Below are positions 44,409 to 56,706 of a stretch of DNA of 64,000 nucleotides, one piece after another. A model generated the notes under the pieces. That model was given only the letters and a program-made list of their open reading frames with translations. It made no database searches and was not told the origin of the DNA. The stretch covers positions 930,001-994,000 of the forward strand of contig NC_014394.1 in assembly GCF_000145255.1 (NCBI RefSeq). The letters are read 5' to 3'. How positions within the stretch are numbered: position 1 is the first letter of the stretch; each line of letters starts with the position of its first letter. This stretch comes from Gallionella capsiferriformans ES-2. Lineage in GTDB: Bacteria > Pseudomonadota > Gammaproteobacteria > Burkholderiales > Gallionellaceae. The position numbers and the translations under genes were made by a program.

Positions 44409-44467
44409 TGTTCTGACAGACACAACAGCTGTGCGCGATCATTCAAATACTCAGTAAGGGGAAGGCT

Positions 44468-44887
44468 ATGTCGTGGAAAATATTTGCGCTGGGCTCCGCG
44501 TTTTTTGCGGGCCTAACAGCCATTTTTGGCAAGCTTGGCGTCGAAGGCATGAACTCAAATCTGGCGACGTTAATACGGACGGCAATCATTTTTGCAATGA
44601 CGGTTGCTATCGTGGCTTTTCGCGGCGAGTGGCAATTACCACGAACATGGGAATTACGTCCTGTCCTGTTTCTTGTACTGTCAGGGGTGGCAACGGGACT
44701 TTCATGGCTCCTCTATTACCGTGCATTGCAATTGGCACCCGCTTCTCAAGTGGCACCTATCGATAAACTGAGCGTAGTATTTGCGATCGTGCTTGGTGTG
44801 ATATTTCTTGGCGAAGCGCTGACTGTAAAGCTGGCAATAGGCGGTATTCTGATTATCTCAGGCGTGCTGTTCATCGCATGGCCATGA
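44468..44887 (+). CDS. Single-domain EamA/DMT membrane protein
   Basis: A 139-residue protein with five predicted helices forming one EamA domain (half of a usual 10-helix drug/metabolite transporter). Single-domain forms act as dimers. A strong AAGGGGAAGG precedes ATG 44468. It stands alone between the kinase gene and an IS3 remnant. Substrate unknown. Confidence 0.85.
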   Translation: MSWKIFALGSAFFAGLTAIFGKLGVEGMNSNLATLIRTAIIFAMTVAIVAFRGEWQLPRTWELRPVLFLVLSGVATGLSWLLYYRALQLAPASQVAPIDKLSVVFAIVLGVIFLGEALTVKLAIGGILIISGVLFIAWP

Positions 44888-45060
44888 GTATGACATAAGA
44901 GGTAATTTTTGCGTAACACAATGATCGGGTGTTGGTGAGGATTGCCGCAATTATCTAGATTGCCCAAAAGGTCTTTTTGGATAAATTTGAGGCGAGGTTC
45001 CCCCGAAAAATAGTCTTCCAAGGGTGACGTAAACACACGTTACTTTTGGAAAGGCAAATG

Positions 45061-45294
45061 ATGAAAATACCGAAGCAGGAATACACGACTGAGTTCAGTA
45101 AACTTGCTGTAAAGCGATTCAAGGAAGTTGGATCGGTCTGCGGGGTTTGCAAGGAATTAGGGATGGTCGAGCAGACATTGCGTAACTGGGTAAAGGCGGC
45201 AGATGCCGGGAAACTTAATGGCCCAGGAATCAAGCCGATTATCCCGGAGCAGATGGGGTTGTCGATTGTCATTGACAGGAGAAGTTCGCAGTAG
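45061..45294 (+). pseudogene. Truncated IS3-family OrfA transposase
   Basis: The start (K-Q-E-Y-T-T-E-F-S-K-L-A-V-K-R-F then V-C-K-E-L-G-M-V-E-Q-T-L-R-N-W-V) is the helix-turn-helix of IS3-family OrfA. After P-E-Q-M the usual leucine-zipper end is replaced by an unrelated 12-residue tail and a stop at 45294, and no OrfB is present. The rest of the element is missing, so this is a remnant just before czcI. Confidence 0.85.
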
Positions 45295-45307
45295 TTACTA
45301 TCGCCCC

Positions 45308-45655
45308 ATGCGATTTTTCTTGGTGTTCATGCTATGCGTACTTCCGCTCCAGGCTTCTTGGGCTGCGGTGGCTGGCTATTGTGGGCACGAGCAGGGGAAA
45401 GCCGCACAGCACTTTGGTCATCACGATGACGAACATACGGATTTTCTTGAGAAGAACCACTCAGATAAGCAGTCCGGGAAGCTAGACCTTGGGCATGATC
45501 ACTGTCATATGTCTAGCTTCTTGGCTGTTCCGAACGTGTTTGTTGCTCACACCCCTGCTCTATCCTCGCAGTCCTCGTTGCATTGCGACGAACGGATTCG
45601 TTCTTCTCTCGCTCTGGCTAGACCAGAACGTCCCAAGTGGCACATGCTCGCCTGA
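45308..45655 (+). CDS. czcI: CzcI-like metal-resistance periplasmic protein
   Basis: A 115-residue exported protein (signal peptide to about residue 19, cleavage after A-S-W-A-A) rich in His and Asp/Glu: H-H-D-D-E-H and H-D-H-C-H-M. Proteins of this type precede czcC in cobalt-zinc-cadmium operons and affect regulation of the efflux pump. ATG 45308 gives the exported form; a longer in-frame start at 45203 overlaps the IS remnant and would remove the signal peptide. czcC begins 97 bases downstream. Confidence 0.75.
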   Translation: MRFFLVFMLCVLPLQASWAAVAGYCGHEQGKAAQHFGHHDDEHTDFLEKNHSDKQSGKLDLGHDHCHMSSFLAVPNVFVAHTPALSSQSSLHCDERIRSSLALARPERPKWHMLA

Positions 45656-45751
45656 CACGGCGGGACGGATGCCACTATTCAAACTAGTACAGGCTTTTTA
45701 GCTTGTGTTGTCCGTTTTGCCGGATTCATCCTTTTATTTTTGGAGAATTCG

Positions 45752-47062
45752 ATGCGAAGACGTCTATTGCCGCTTGGGTTGGCGGCGCTGTTTTTCAACC
45801 CATCTTTTGCACAAACTACCGATACCGTGCGCGATGGCGCTATTGAGACAAGCAATGTCAGCGCGCCGCGTGCGACCGAACCGACTGACCCACTCACCCT
45901 AAAGGCGGCGCTGAAACTAGCGCTTGGTGCCAACGCGGAGCTGTCGGCCGCCGGGCGCGAATTGGAGGCAATCGAAGCAACGATCATCCAGGCGCAAGTA
46001 CGGCCGAACCCGGAGCTTGCAACTTCCATTGAGGATACGCGCAGAGCGACGCGGATCACGAGACTACAGCTGAACCAGCCGATCGAGCTTGGCGGTAAAC
46101 GTGCGGCCAGGATCGATGCCGCCGAGCGAGGACGCGATGCCGCGTCGGCGGAACTGGACATCAAGCGCGCCGAGATACATGCAATCGTGGTGGCAGCCTT
46201 TTATGACGTACTCGTTGCGCAGGAGCGTTTGCGGCTTGCGCAGGCATCGGTCGAACTCGCGCAACGTGCAACCAGTGCCGCATCGCGTCGGGTCACCGCC
46301 GGCAAGGTATCGCCGGTCGAAGAAACCAGAGCGCGCGTGGCCGAAGCCGGTGTCCGGGTTGAATGGACGCTGGCTGGCAGTGAGCTGGCGACTGCACGCA
46401 AACGTCTCGCCGGTACTTGGGGTAACGCGATGCCCCGTTTCGAGCGTGTCGAGGGTGATCTGGAAGCTCTGCCGTCACTACCCGCGCTGGCCGATCTGAA
46501 CAGCCGTCTTGCCACCTCGCCCAAGCTGCTGCGAGCCAGGATCGAGGTTGATCGTCGTCAAGCACTGGAGGAGGTGGAACGCAGCCGACGCATTCCGAAC
46601 GTGACCGTGAGTCTGGGTGCGATGCGCAACGAGCAGGTGGGTCTCGACCAGGCGATTGTCGGTGTTTCGATCCCAATCCCGATGTTCGATCGTAATCAGG
46701 GCAATCTGTTGGAAGCACTGCGCCGTACCGACAAGTCGCGGGATGAACTCTCCGTCACCGAGATACGTCTATCCAATGAACTGGCGCAAACGCACGAACG
46801 CCTGAATACAGCACGCCAGGAGGTGAGGTCGCTACAGCGGGACATTCTGCCGGGTGCGCAAAGCGCCTATGACGCTGCAACCAAGGGCTTCGAGCTGGGC
46901 AAGTTCAGTTTCCTTGAGGTACTGGATGCCCAACGCACCTCATTTCAGGCTAAATCCCAATACCTGCGCGCGCTGGCCGAGGCGTATCGGTCCGCTGCCG
47001 AGATCGAACGCATTCTCGGTGAAATATTGCCCAATTCGGCTCCAGCCACCACCCAACACTAG
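45752..47062 (+). CDS. czcC: CzcC-type outer-membrane factor of heavy-metal efflux (TolC family)
   Basis: A 436-residue TolC-family protein with a signal peptide (cleavage after S-F-A, about residue 20), two long coiled-coil repeats (residues about 50-200 and 260-410) and the R-P-N-P-E-L motif typical of metal-RND channels. ATG 45752 lies after GGAG at 5 bases, which is preferred over the in-frame GTG-like start upstream. It forms the outer part of the CzcCBA pump that moves divalent cations to the outside. Confidence 0.93.
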   Translation: MRRRLLPLGLAALFFNPSFAQTTDTVRDGAIETSNVSAPRATEPTDPLTLKAALKLALGANAELSAAGRELEAIEATIIQAQVRPNPELATSIEDTRRATRITRLQLNQPIELGGKRAARIDAAERGRDAASAELDIKRAEIHAIVVAAFYDVLVAQERLRLAQASVELAQRATSAASRRVTAGKVSPVEETRARVAEAGVRVEWTLAGSELATARKRLAGTWGNAMPRFERVEGDLEALPSLPALADLNSRLATSPKLLRARIEVDRRQALEEVERSRRIPNVTVSLGAMRNEQVGLDQAIVGVSIPIPMFDRNQGNLLEALRRTDKSRDELSVTEIRLSNELAQTHERLNTARQEVRSLQRDILPGAQSAYDAATKGFELGKFSFLEVLDAQRTSFQAKSQYLRALAEAYRSAAEIERILGEILPNSAPATTQH

Positions 47063-47071
47063 GAACCCGAC

Positions 47072-48580
47072 ATGAAAATCAATTTGAACAAAAAACAAGC
47101 CATTTTCATTGCCCTCGTTCTGGCGGTCGGTATGGTACTTGCCTGGCTGATACTAGGTACAAACAAGCCGCAAGGAGAGGGAGAGACGCATGGCAGCCCC
47201 ACGGAAACAGTCAGCCATGGCAACGAGGGAACCGCACCACAAAAAGGCCCGCACGGCGGAAAGCTGTTTACGCAGGATGGTTTTGGGGTTGAAGTCGCTA
47301 TCTTCGAACAGGGCGTGGAACCGGAGTTTCGCGTCTATACCTATCAGGGCGGGAAACCGCTCGATCCTGCGGTCAGTCAGGTTGCCCTCACGCTCGACCG
47401 CTTGGGTCGTCCGCCGCAGGCGTTCAGATTCGTGAAGGAAAAGGACTATCTCAAAGGTGATGCAGTGGTCAAAGAGCCGCATTCGTTCAAGGTGACGATT
47501 GCTGCGCAATACGGCAATAAGCCTTATCGTTTCGCCTACGAACAGATCGAGGCTAGAGTTACCATGAGCGATGAGCAGCTCAAGCAGAACAACGTCGAGG
47601 TTCTGACCGCCGGACCGGCACGCATCAAAAATTCCCTGCAATTGATCGGTGAAATCCGCTTCAATGAGGATCGTATGGTACACGTCGTGCCTCGCTTGAT
47701 CGGTGTCGTCGAAGCGGCAGCGGCCAATGCGGGCGACCGGGTACGCAAGGGTCAAGTGCTTGCAGTGATTTCCAGCCAGACGCTGGCCGACCAACGCAGC
47801 CAACTATTGGCTGCACAGAAGCGACTGGTGCTGGCGCGCACGACCTTCGAGCGTGAGAAAAAGCTATGGGAAGACAAGATCTCCGCTGAACAGGATTACC
47901 TGCAAGCGCACAACGCGATGCAGGAAGCGGAAATCGCCGTCCAAAACGCACAACAAAAACTGGCCTCGCTCGGTGGTGGACTGCGGGAGGGCGGCAACCT
48001 CACGCGCTATGAAATTCGTTCGCCTATTGACGGCATAATCGTCGAGAAGCACATATCCTTGGGTGAGGCTGTGAAGGACGATGACAAAATTTTCATCGTC
48101 GCCGACTTGTCAACGGTGTGGGCGGAATTGACGATTTATGCCAAAGACATGAATACTGTGAAAGTGGGTCAGCAAGCCACCGTCAAGGCAACCGCGTTCG
48201 AGTCTCAGAGCAGTGGAGTCGTGTCCTATGTAGGTGCGCTGGTGGGCGAGCAGAGTCGCACGGCGAAGGCGCGCATCGTACTACCCAACCCGAAAGGTGT
48301 CTGGCGCCCCGGTCTGCCGGTCAACATCGAGTTGGTGGCTGATGAGGTCGAAGTGGCTGTGGCGGTCTCAGCGGAGTCTATCCAGACTGTGCGCGACTGG
48401 ACGGCCGTGTTCGGCCGCTATGGCGACAACCTCGAAGCGCGGCCTGTAAAACTGGGACGCAGCGACGGCAAATTCACCGAAGTAATCAACGGACTCAACG
48501 CGGGCGAGCAGTACGCCGCGAAGAACAGCTTCCTCATCAAGGCCGACTTGGGTAAGTCCGGCGCCAGCCACGACCACTAG
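47072..48580 (+). CDS. czcB: CzcB-type periplasmic adaptor of the RND pump
   Basis: A 502-residue membrane-fusion protein. One N-terminal membrane helix (about residues 9-27) is followed by a His-rich linker (H-G-S...S-H-G...P-H-G-G-K), the Czc-specific domain (F-E-Q-G-V-E-P-E-F-R-V-Y), then lipoyl and coiled-coil parts (residues about 190-330) and beta-barrel. It links CzcA to CzcC and may deliver metal. The PII-like gene follows 9 bases after its stop. Confidence 0.93.
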   Translation: MKINLNKKQAIFIALVLAVGMVLAWLILGTNKPQGEGETHGSPTETVSHGNEGTAPQKGPHGGKLFTQDGFGVEVAIFEQGVEPEFRVYTYQGGKPLDPAVSQVALTLDRLGRPPQAFRFVKEKDYLKGDAVVKEPHSFKVTIAAQYGNKPYRFAYEQIEARVTMSDEQLKQNNVEVLTAGPARIKNSLQLIGEIRFNEDRMVHVVPRLIGVVEAAAANAGDRVRKGQVLAVISSQTLADQRSQLLAAQKRLVLARTTFEREKKLWEDKISAEQDYLQAHNAMQEAEIAVQNAQQKLASLGGGLREGGNLTRYEIRSPIDGIIVEKHISLGEAVKDDDKIFIVADLSTVWAELTIYAKDMNTVKVGQQATVKATAFESQSSGVVSYVGALVGEQSRTAKARIVLPNPKGVWRPGLPVNIELVADEVEVAVAVSAESIQTVRDWTAVFGRYGDNLEARPVKLGRSDGKFTEVINGLNAGEQYAAKNSFLIKADLGKSGASHDH

Positions 48581-48589
48581 GAGATCGCC

Positions 48590-48931
48590 ATGAAACAGAT
48601 TATCGCCATTGTGCAGCCGCATCGACTTGAAAATATTGAACAAGCGTTGCATGGACTGGAGCATTTGCCGGGATTCACGATCTTTTCGACGCGCGGTAAC
48701 TCGCGCGGACGAGGCTCGCACCATGCCTTCGTTCCTGCCGAGTGGAACCCGGATGCCCACGACCGGCTGGTGTTGATGATGTTTTGTGCCGATGAGCTGG
48801 CACAGAGTGTGGTTGAGGCAATCCGCGCAGCAGCCCACACGGGCAATCCTGGCGACGGATTGATTGCAGTTTCTGATCTGGAAGACGTACTGCGTATCCG
48901 CTCCGGCGAACGCGGCAACGCCGCCCTCTAG
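48590..48931 (+). CDS. PII-like protein of metal-efflux operons (PII-NG type)
   Basis: A 113-residue protein of the PII superfamily: the C-terminal part (A-A-A-H-T-G-N-P-G-D-G-L-I, then V-L-R-I-R-S-G-E-R-G) matches PII nucleotide-binding loops closely, while the T-loop (about residues 36-56) lacks the uridylylated Tyr and carries a G-S-H-H-A-F segment. PII-like genes inserted between czcB and czcA are known from other betaproteobacteria; a role in sensing or binding nucleotide and metal for pump control is inferred. It has GGAG before ATG 48590 and lies tightly between the two pump genes. Confidence 0.85.
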   Translation: MKQIIAIVQPHRLENIEQALHGLEHLPGFTIFSTRGNSRGRGSHHAFVPAEWNPDAHDRLVLMMFCADELAQSVVEAIRAAAHTGNPGDGLIAVSDLEDVLRIRSGERGNAAL

Positions 48932-48936
48932 AATAA

Positions 48937-52128
<3,192 letters not shown>

Positions 52129-52204
52129 CCGGAACGCCCCCGGCCGACAGGCTAGGGATGTCTGGTCAAGCCAATTTTAAGATCGAACAGTAAAGGAGTA
52201 AATC

Positions 52205-52522
52205 ATGGGATTCTTTGAACGGATGCTGGGTAATTTGATGGGCGGCAGATTCGGAGGCCACCACGGCGGCTATCAAGGCGGTCATCACGGCGGTTCCAAA
52301 CATGGCGGCTACGGTGGTAATCCAGGCTATCCGCAGGGCACGGGCCCAGGCGGCGGCAATCCCGGCAATCCCTGCCCCAAGTGCGGCAGCGCCAATGCGA
52401 GCGATGCGCGCTTCTGCCAGAAATGCGGCACTTCCCTGTCGGCTGGTAAATGTTCCGGCTGTGGCGCGGAGCTGGCGGCGGGCACCAGGTTTTGCAGCCA
52501 GTGCGGCAAACCCCAGCAGTAA
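52205..52522 (+). CDS. His/Gly-rich double zinc-ribbon protein
   Basis: A 105-residue protein: a short N-terminal helix, a His/Gly-rich middle (H-H-G-G-Y-Q-G-G-H-H-G-G, residues about 19-45), then two zinc ribbons with C-P-K-C...C-Q-K-C and C-S-G-C...C-S-Q-C (residues about 58-103). A strong AAGGAG precedes ATG 52205. It follows czcA by 76 bases. The His-rich stretch plus zinc ribbons suggest metal storage or sensing in the cytoplasm. Unknown family otherwise. Confidence 0.75.
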   Translation: MGFFERMLGNLMGGRFGGHHGGYQGGHHGGSKHGGYGGNPGYPQGTGPGGGNPGNPCPKCGSANASDARFCQKCGTSLSAGKCSGCGAELAAGTRFCSQCGKPQQ

Positions 52523-52733
52523 CGCAGCACATACCCGCTGTAATCAATCGGTTCCAAGGCGTGGCAGTTGCCAGAAACACCGTGGTGTGACGATATGTGG
52601 CTGCCCGCCCGCTGCTTGCCGGTTTGGGCAAGGGCAGTGAGCCGCGTGCCTTGGCCACAAGTTTTTTGGCAGGGTATGGCGCAGCGCTGGCCCTTGTGGC
52701 CGTTGTATAGGCAAGAGGAGATGAACGAAAAAA

Positions 52734-53174
52734 ATGGATATCGGAACTGAACTTCTTTATGCGTCGCGCATGATTCTCGCTGCGCTGATAGGGGGCCTGA
52801 TCGGCTGGGAAAGGGAGCTCCATGCGAGCGATGCGGGCATTCGAACTTATATGGGGATCGCAATAGGGGCTTGCGCATTTAGTTTGGTCTCTGTCCACGT
52901 GGCCAATGATTCAACCCGTATCGCAGCGCAAGTCGTCACCGGCATAGGCTTTATCGGCGCGGGCGTCATTTTCCAGGGTAAGGGGGGCGTGGTGGGGCTA
53001 ACGACCGCCGCAACGCTCTGGGCCACAGCGGCGGTGGGCATGGCCAGCGCTTTCGGGATGTACGTGTTGGCGATCGTCACGGGAGGGCTGATTTTTGCAA
53101 CCCTCGCGCTTCACCACCTACCCGGCTGGAAGCGGCTTAGCGAAACAAATGCCAACCAAGACCATCCTGAGTAA
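52734..53174 (+). CDS. MgtC/SapB-family membrane protein
   Basis: A 146-residue protein with four to five membrane helices and the MgtC motifs G-G-L-I-G-W-E-R-E and G-I-G-F-I-G-A-G-V-I-F. It lacks the soluble C-terminal domain of Salmonella MgtC. Family members are linked to magnesium or other cation stress, often by acting on ATPase activity. It stands in the metal island between the zinc-ribbon gene and the P-type ATPase. GAGGAG lies upstream of ATG 52734; no magnesium-responsive leader is recognised in the 211 bases before it. Confidence 0.85.
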   Translation: MDIGTELLYASRMILAALIGGLIGWERELHASDAGIRTYMGIAIGACAFSLVSVHVANDSTRIAAQVVTGIGFIGAGVIFQGKGGVVGLTTAATLWATAAVGMASAFGMYVLAIVTGGLIFATLALHHLPGWKRLSETNANQDHPE

Positions 53175-53241
53175 GCGGATATCGTCAATTGGCAGGGGCA
53201 ACTTTTGTCATCATTAAATCAACGATATAAGGAGCAGCATC

Positions 53242-55596
53242 ATGCCCGAAAAACTCACGCTTGACCTGTCGCTGATCCTGCCGGATGTCCCCGACGAGCG
53301 CGACGCCTGCGCAGGGCGGCTGACTAGATTGCTGCAGGCCGAAGGCTTGGAAAAGGTGCACCTGGTCCGCGAAGACGGCGGCGCGCGCCTGTGCCTGCAT
53401 TACGATCCGCAGCTGTTCAGCGTGAGCCGGGTGCGCGAACTGGCGCAGGCGGCCGGGGCCAAGCTCGGCAACCACTATCGTCACGAGAGCCTGCGTATCG
53501 ACGGCATGGACTGCCCCACCTGCGCCACCGTGATCGAGCATGCCCTGCAACGCACGGACGGCGTGCTGGAAGCTTCGGTGAGCTACGCCGCCGAACGCCT
53601 GCGCCTGGAGTATGACAGCGAGAAAATCGGGCGCCCGGCGATCCTCCGGCGCATCCAGGCGCTGGGCTATGCCGTGCTGGAGGAGGGCCGCGAGGCCGGA
53701 TGGTTCGCCGAGCATCGCGAGCTTATTTTCAGCGGCGTTGCCGGCTTGCTGTTGCTGGCTGGCTGGCTGGCGGGTCTCGCCGGCGCGCCGCGCAATCTAT
53801 CGCTTGGCCTGTTGCTGGGCGCCTACGCGGCGGGCGGCTTCTATACCCTGCGCGACGCCTGGCAGAGTGTGAAGAGCCGCCGCTTCGACATCGACACCCT
53901 GATGATCGTCGCGGCGGCAGGGGCGGCGGCGCTTGGAGCGTGGGAAGAAGGCGCGCTGCTGCTGTTCCTGTTCAGCCTGGGGCATGCGCTGGAGCACATG
54001 GCCATGGATCGCGCGCGCAAGGCCATCGAAGCGCTGGCGGAACTGGCGCCCAAGACCGCCGTCGTGCAACGCGACGGCGTGGAGATCGAGGTGCGGGTGG
54101 AAGATTTGCAGCGCGGCGACCGCGTGATCGTCAAGCCCGGCCAGCGCATTCCCGCCGACGGCCAGGTGGCGTCGGGCAATTCGGCGGTGGGCCAGTCGCC
54201 GGTCACCGGAGAATCCATGCCGGTGGACAAGCAGCCGGGCGACAAGGTGTTCGCCGCCACGGTCAACGGCGAGGGCGCGCTGGTGATCGAGGTGACCAAG
54301 CTGGCGCGGGAGAGCACCATGGCGCGCATGGTGGAGATGGTGGCCGAGGCGCAGACACAGAAATCCCCCACACAGAGATTCACCGACCGCTTCGAGTGCA
54401 TTTTCGTACCCATCGTGCTGGCAGGCGCCGCGCTGCTCATCGCGCTGCCGCCGCTGTTTGGTTTCCCCTTTGCCGAATCCTTTTACCGCGCGCTGGCGGT
54501 GCTGGTGGCGGCCTCCCCCTGCGCGCTGGCCATCGCCACCCCGTCGGCGGTGCTGTCCGGCATCGCCCGCGCCGCGCGCGGCGGCGTGCTGATCAAGGGC
54601 GGCGCGCACCTGGAAAATCTCGGTGTGCTGACGGCCATCGCCTTCGACAAGACCGGCACCTTGACCATAGGCAAGCCCAGGGTGACCGATGTCGTCGCCA
54701 TCAGCGGAAACGAGGAAAGCCTGCTGACCATTGCCGCCGCCGTGGAAAGCCGCAGCGCCCATCCCCTGGCGCAGGCGGTTGTGGCGGAGGCGAAGGGGCG
54801 CGGTTTAATCTGGAGTGAAGCCGGGGAAGTCGAAGCCGTTACCGGAAAAGGATTGCGCGCCGAATTTGATGGGCAAAAAGTAGCCATCGGTAACGCCAAG
54901 TTATTTGACGGCAAGCCTATCCCAGACGGGATTCAGCAGCAGGCGATGCGCCTGGAGGCAGAAGGCAAAACCACCATGCTGATCCAGGCGGACGGGCAGT
55001 TCCTGGGTATCCTGGCCTTGGCTGATACCCCGCGCGAAGGTGTTAGGCAGGTACTCGAACGACTGCACCAACTCGGCATTACCAAGACCATCATGCTCAC
55101 CGGCGACAACGAACGTGTGGGCCGCGCCATCGCCGACGCAGTTGGCCTGAACGAAGTGAAAGCGGGCCTGTTGCCGGAAGACAAGGTCAAAGCCATGGGG
55201 GCACTCGCACAGCGCTACGGCCTGGTGGCCATGGTTGGCGACGGCGTCAACGATGCCCCGGCCATGGCGCACGCCACAGTCGGCATCGCCATGGGCGGCG
55301 CGGGTACCGATGTGGCACTGGAAACTGCCGATGTGGCACTGATGGCGGACGATCTATCCAAACTGCCGTTTGCTGTGGCTTTGAGTCGCGCATCAAGACG
55401 TGTAATCCGCCAGAACCTGTGGATATCGCTGGGCGTAGTGGTACTGCTGATTCCCGCTACATTATTTGGCTGGGCCGGCATCGGCCTGGCGGTGTTGCTC
55501 CACGAAGGCTCGACCTTCGTCGTGGTCATTAACGCACTGAGGTTGCTGAACTTTCGCTCTCCTATTGTTGAAAATGACCGTCCGGTACCCGTATGA
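53242..55596 (+). CDS. Heavy-metal P1B-type ATPase with SPC motif
   Basis: A 784-residue metal ATPase. Two N-terminal HMA-like domains are visible, the first without Cys pair and the second with G-M-D-C-P-T-C-A (near residue 90). The phosphorylation motif D-K-T-G-T-L-T is near 470. The helix-6 motif is S-P-C-A-L-A-I-A-T-P, not the usual C-P-C, and H-E-G-S-T-F-V-V-V-I-N-A appears in the last helices: both are marks of the P1B-4 group (Co/Fe/Zn). P1B-4 proteins normally lack a Cys-Cys HMA domain. AAGGAGCAG precedes ATG 53242. It is translationally coupled to the next gene by ATGA. Confidence 0.9.
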   Translation: MPEKLTLDLSLILPDVPDERDACAGRLTRLLQAEGLEKVHLVREDGGARLCLHYDPQLFSVSRVRELAQAAGAKLGNHYRHESLRIDGMDCPTCATVIEHALQRTDGVLEASVSYAAERLRLEYDSEKIGRPAILRRIQALGYAVLEEGREAGWFAEHRELIFSGVAGLLLLAGWLAGLAGAPRNLSLGLLLGAYAAGGFYTLRDAWQSVKSRRFDIDTLMIVAAAGAAALGAWEEGALLLFLFSLGHALEHMAMDRARKAIEALAELAPKTAVVQRDGVEIEVRVEDLQRGDRVIVKPGQRIPADGQVASGNSAVGQSPVTGESMPVDKQPGDKVFAATVNGEGALVIEVTKLARESTMARMVEMVAEAQTQKSPTQRFTDRFECIFVPIVLAGAALLIALPPLFGFPFAESFYRALAVLVAASPCALAIATPSAVLSGIARAARGGVLIKGGAHLENLGVLTAIAFDKTGTLTIGKPRVTDVVAISGNEESLLTIAAAVESRSAHPLAQAVVAEAKGRGLIWSEAGEVEAVTGKGLRAEFDGQKVAIGNAKLFDGKPIPDGIQQQAMRLEAEGKTTMLIQADGQFLGILALADTPREGVRQVLERLHQLGITKTIMLTGDNERVGRAIADAVGLNEVKAGLLPEDKVKAMGALAQRYGLVAMVGDGVNDAPAMAHATVGIAMGGAGTDVALETADVALMADDLSKLPFAVALSRASRRVIRQNLWISLGVVVLLIPATLFGWAGIGLAVLLHEGSTFVVVINALRLLNFRSPIVENDRPVPV

Positions 55597-56663
55597 TGAA
55601 ACGTGAGACTTCAAACACTTTTGTGCAAACAGGCATCTACCAAGCGCTGCTCGCTGCCGTGCTATTTGGTGCGGGTACGCCGCTTGCCAAGTTATTGCTC
55701 GCGCATACCAGCCCTTGGCTGCTTGCCGCCATGCTTTATCTTGGTTCGGGCATCGGTTTGTGGATTGTGCGCCGTATTTGCCGCGCACCGGCAGTGCATC
55801 TTGGCGCAGCTGACTGGCGCTGGCTGGCAGGGGCGATTGTGACCGGAGGTATGATCGGACCGGTGTTGTTGATGTTTGGATTGACGGGGATGCCCGCATC
55901 GGGCGCATCCCTGTTGCTCAATGCCGAAGGAGTGCTGACAGCCTTGCTGGCATGGTTCGTTTTTAAAGAAAACTTTGATCGCCGCATTGCGCTTGGCATG
56001 CTTGCCATCGTTGCAGGGGCCTTGGTGTTGAGTTGGCCGCAGGAGGCGAGATTTTCTGGATTGTGGCCTGCGTTGGCCTTGTTGGGAGCCTGCCTTGCTT
56101 GGGCTATTGATAACAATCTCACTCGTAAAGTCTCTCTTTCCGATGCGTCATTTATTGCGATGATCAAGGGCGTGGTGGCGGGTGCAAGCAATCTGGTGCT
56201 GGCACTCCTCATGCATGCGTCATTGCCGGACATTGGAATCATCGCAGGAGCCGCACTATTAGGATTTGCCAGTTACGGCATGAGCCTGACCTTGTTTGTG
56301 ATCGCGCTGCGCCATCTTGGTACGGCACGCACAGGGGCCTATTTTTCGGTAGCGCCGTTTTTTGGCGCGGTGCTAGCCATTGTGCTGCTGGACGAACCGA
56401 TCACGCCGCAATTGATAGCTGCGAGCCTGCTGATGGTGACTGGGGTCTGGCTACATCTGACAGAAAAGCACGAGCATGAGCATACACATGAGGAAATTGA
56501 ACATATCCACAAGCATGTTCACGGTGAAGGCGATGATCACCATAATCATGTGCATGACCAGCCAGCACCTTCAGGAACGCAACATAGCCATCATCACCGG
56601 CATGCACCGATTAGACATTCACATCCGCATTTCCCGGATACTCATCACCAGCATTCCCATTGA
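55593..56663 (+). CDS. EamA/DMT transporter with His-rich C-terminal tail
   Basis: A 356-residue membrane protein with two EamA domains (about 10 helices, residues 12-290) and a roughly 65-residue tail unusually rich in His (H-E-H-E-H-T-H-E-E-I-E-H-I-H-K-H-V-H and later H-S-H-H-H-R-H), likely a divalent-metal binding segment. The ATG overlaps the ATPase stop by ATGA. The tail and neighbours point to a metal- or metal-chelate transporter rather than a drug exporter. It ends with a terminator directly downstream. Confidence 0.85.
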   Translation: MMKRETSNTFVQTGIYQALLAAVLFGAGTPLAKLLLAHTSPWLLAAMLYLGSGIGLWIVRRICRAPAVHLGAADWRWLAGAIVTGGMIGPVLLMFGLTGMPASGASLLLNAEGVLTALLAWFVFKENFDRRIALGMLAIVAGALVLSWPQEARFSGLWPALALLGACLAWAIDNNLTRKVSLSDASFIAMIKGVVAGASNLVLALLMHASLPDIGIIAGAALLGFASYGMSLTLFVIALRHLGTARTGAYFSVAPFFGAVLAIVLLDEPITPQLIAASLLMVTGVWLHLTEKHEHEHTHEEIEHIHKHVHGEGDDHHNHVHDQPAPSGTQHSHHHRHAPIRHSHPHFPDTHHQHSH

Positions 56664-56670
56664 GTGGCAT

Positions 56671-56706
56671 GACACCGGATAAAAATAATCCGGTGTCCAA
56701 TTTTTT
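56671..56706 (+). terminator. Rho-independent terminator of the metal island
   Basis: A perfect 10-bp stem GACACCGGAT (56671-56680) and ATCCGGTGTC (56688-56697) with a 7-base loop, followed by CAA and six T residues. It lies 7 bases after the stop of the His-tailed transporter gene and marks the end of the + strand metal-efflux operon. Confidence 0.9.

Noticed and set aside
53700..54818. A 372-codon + strand frame in another phase of the P1B ATPase gene
   Set aside because: Arg/Gly-rich composition typical of a shadow frame; it lies entirely inside the ATPase gene.
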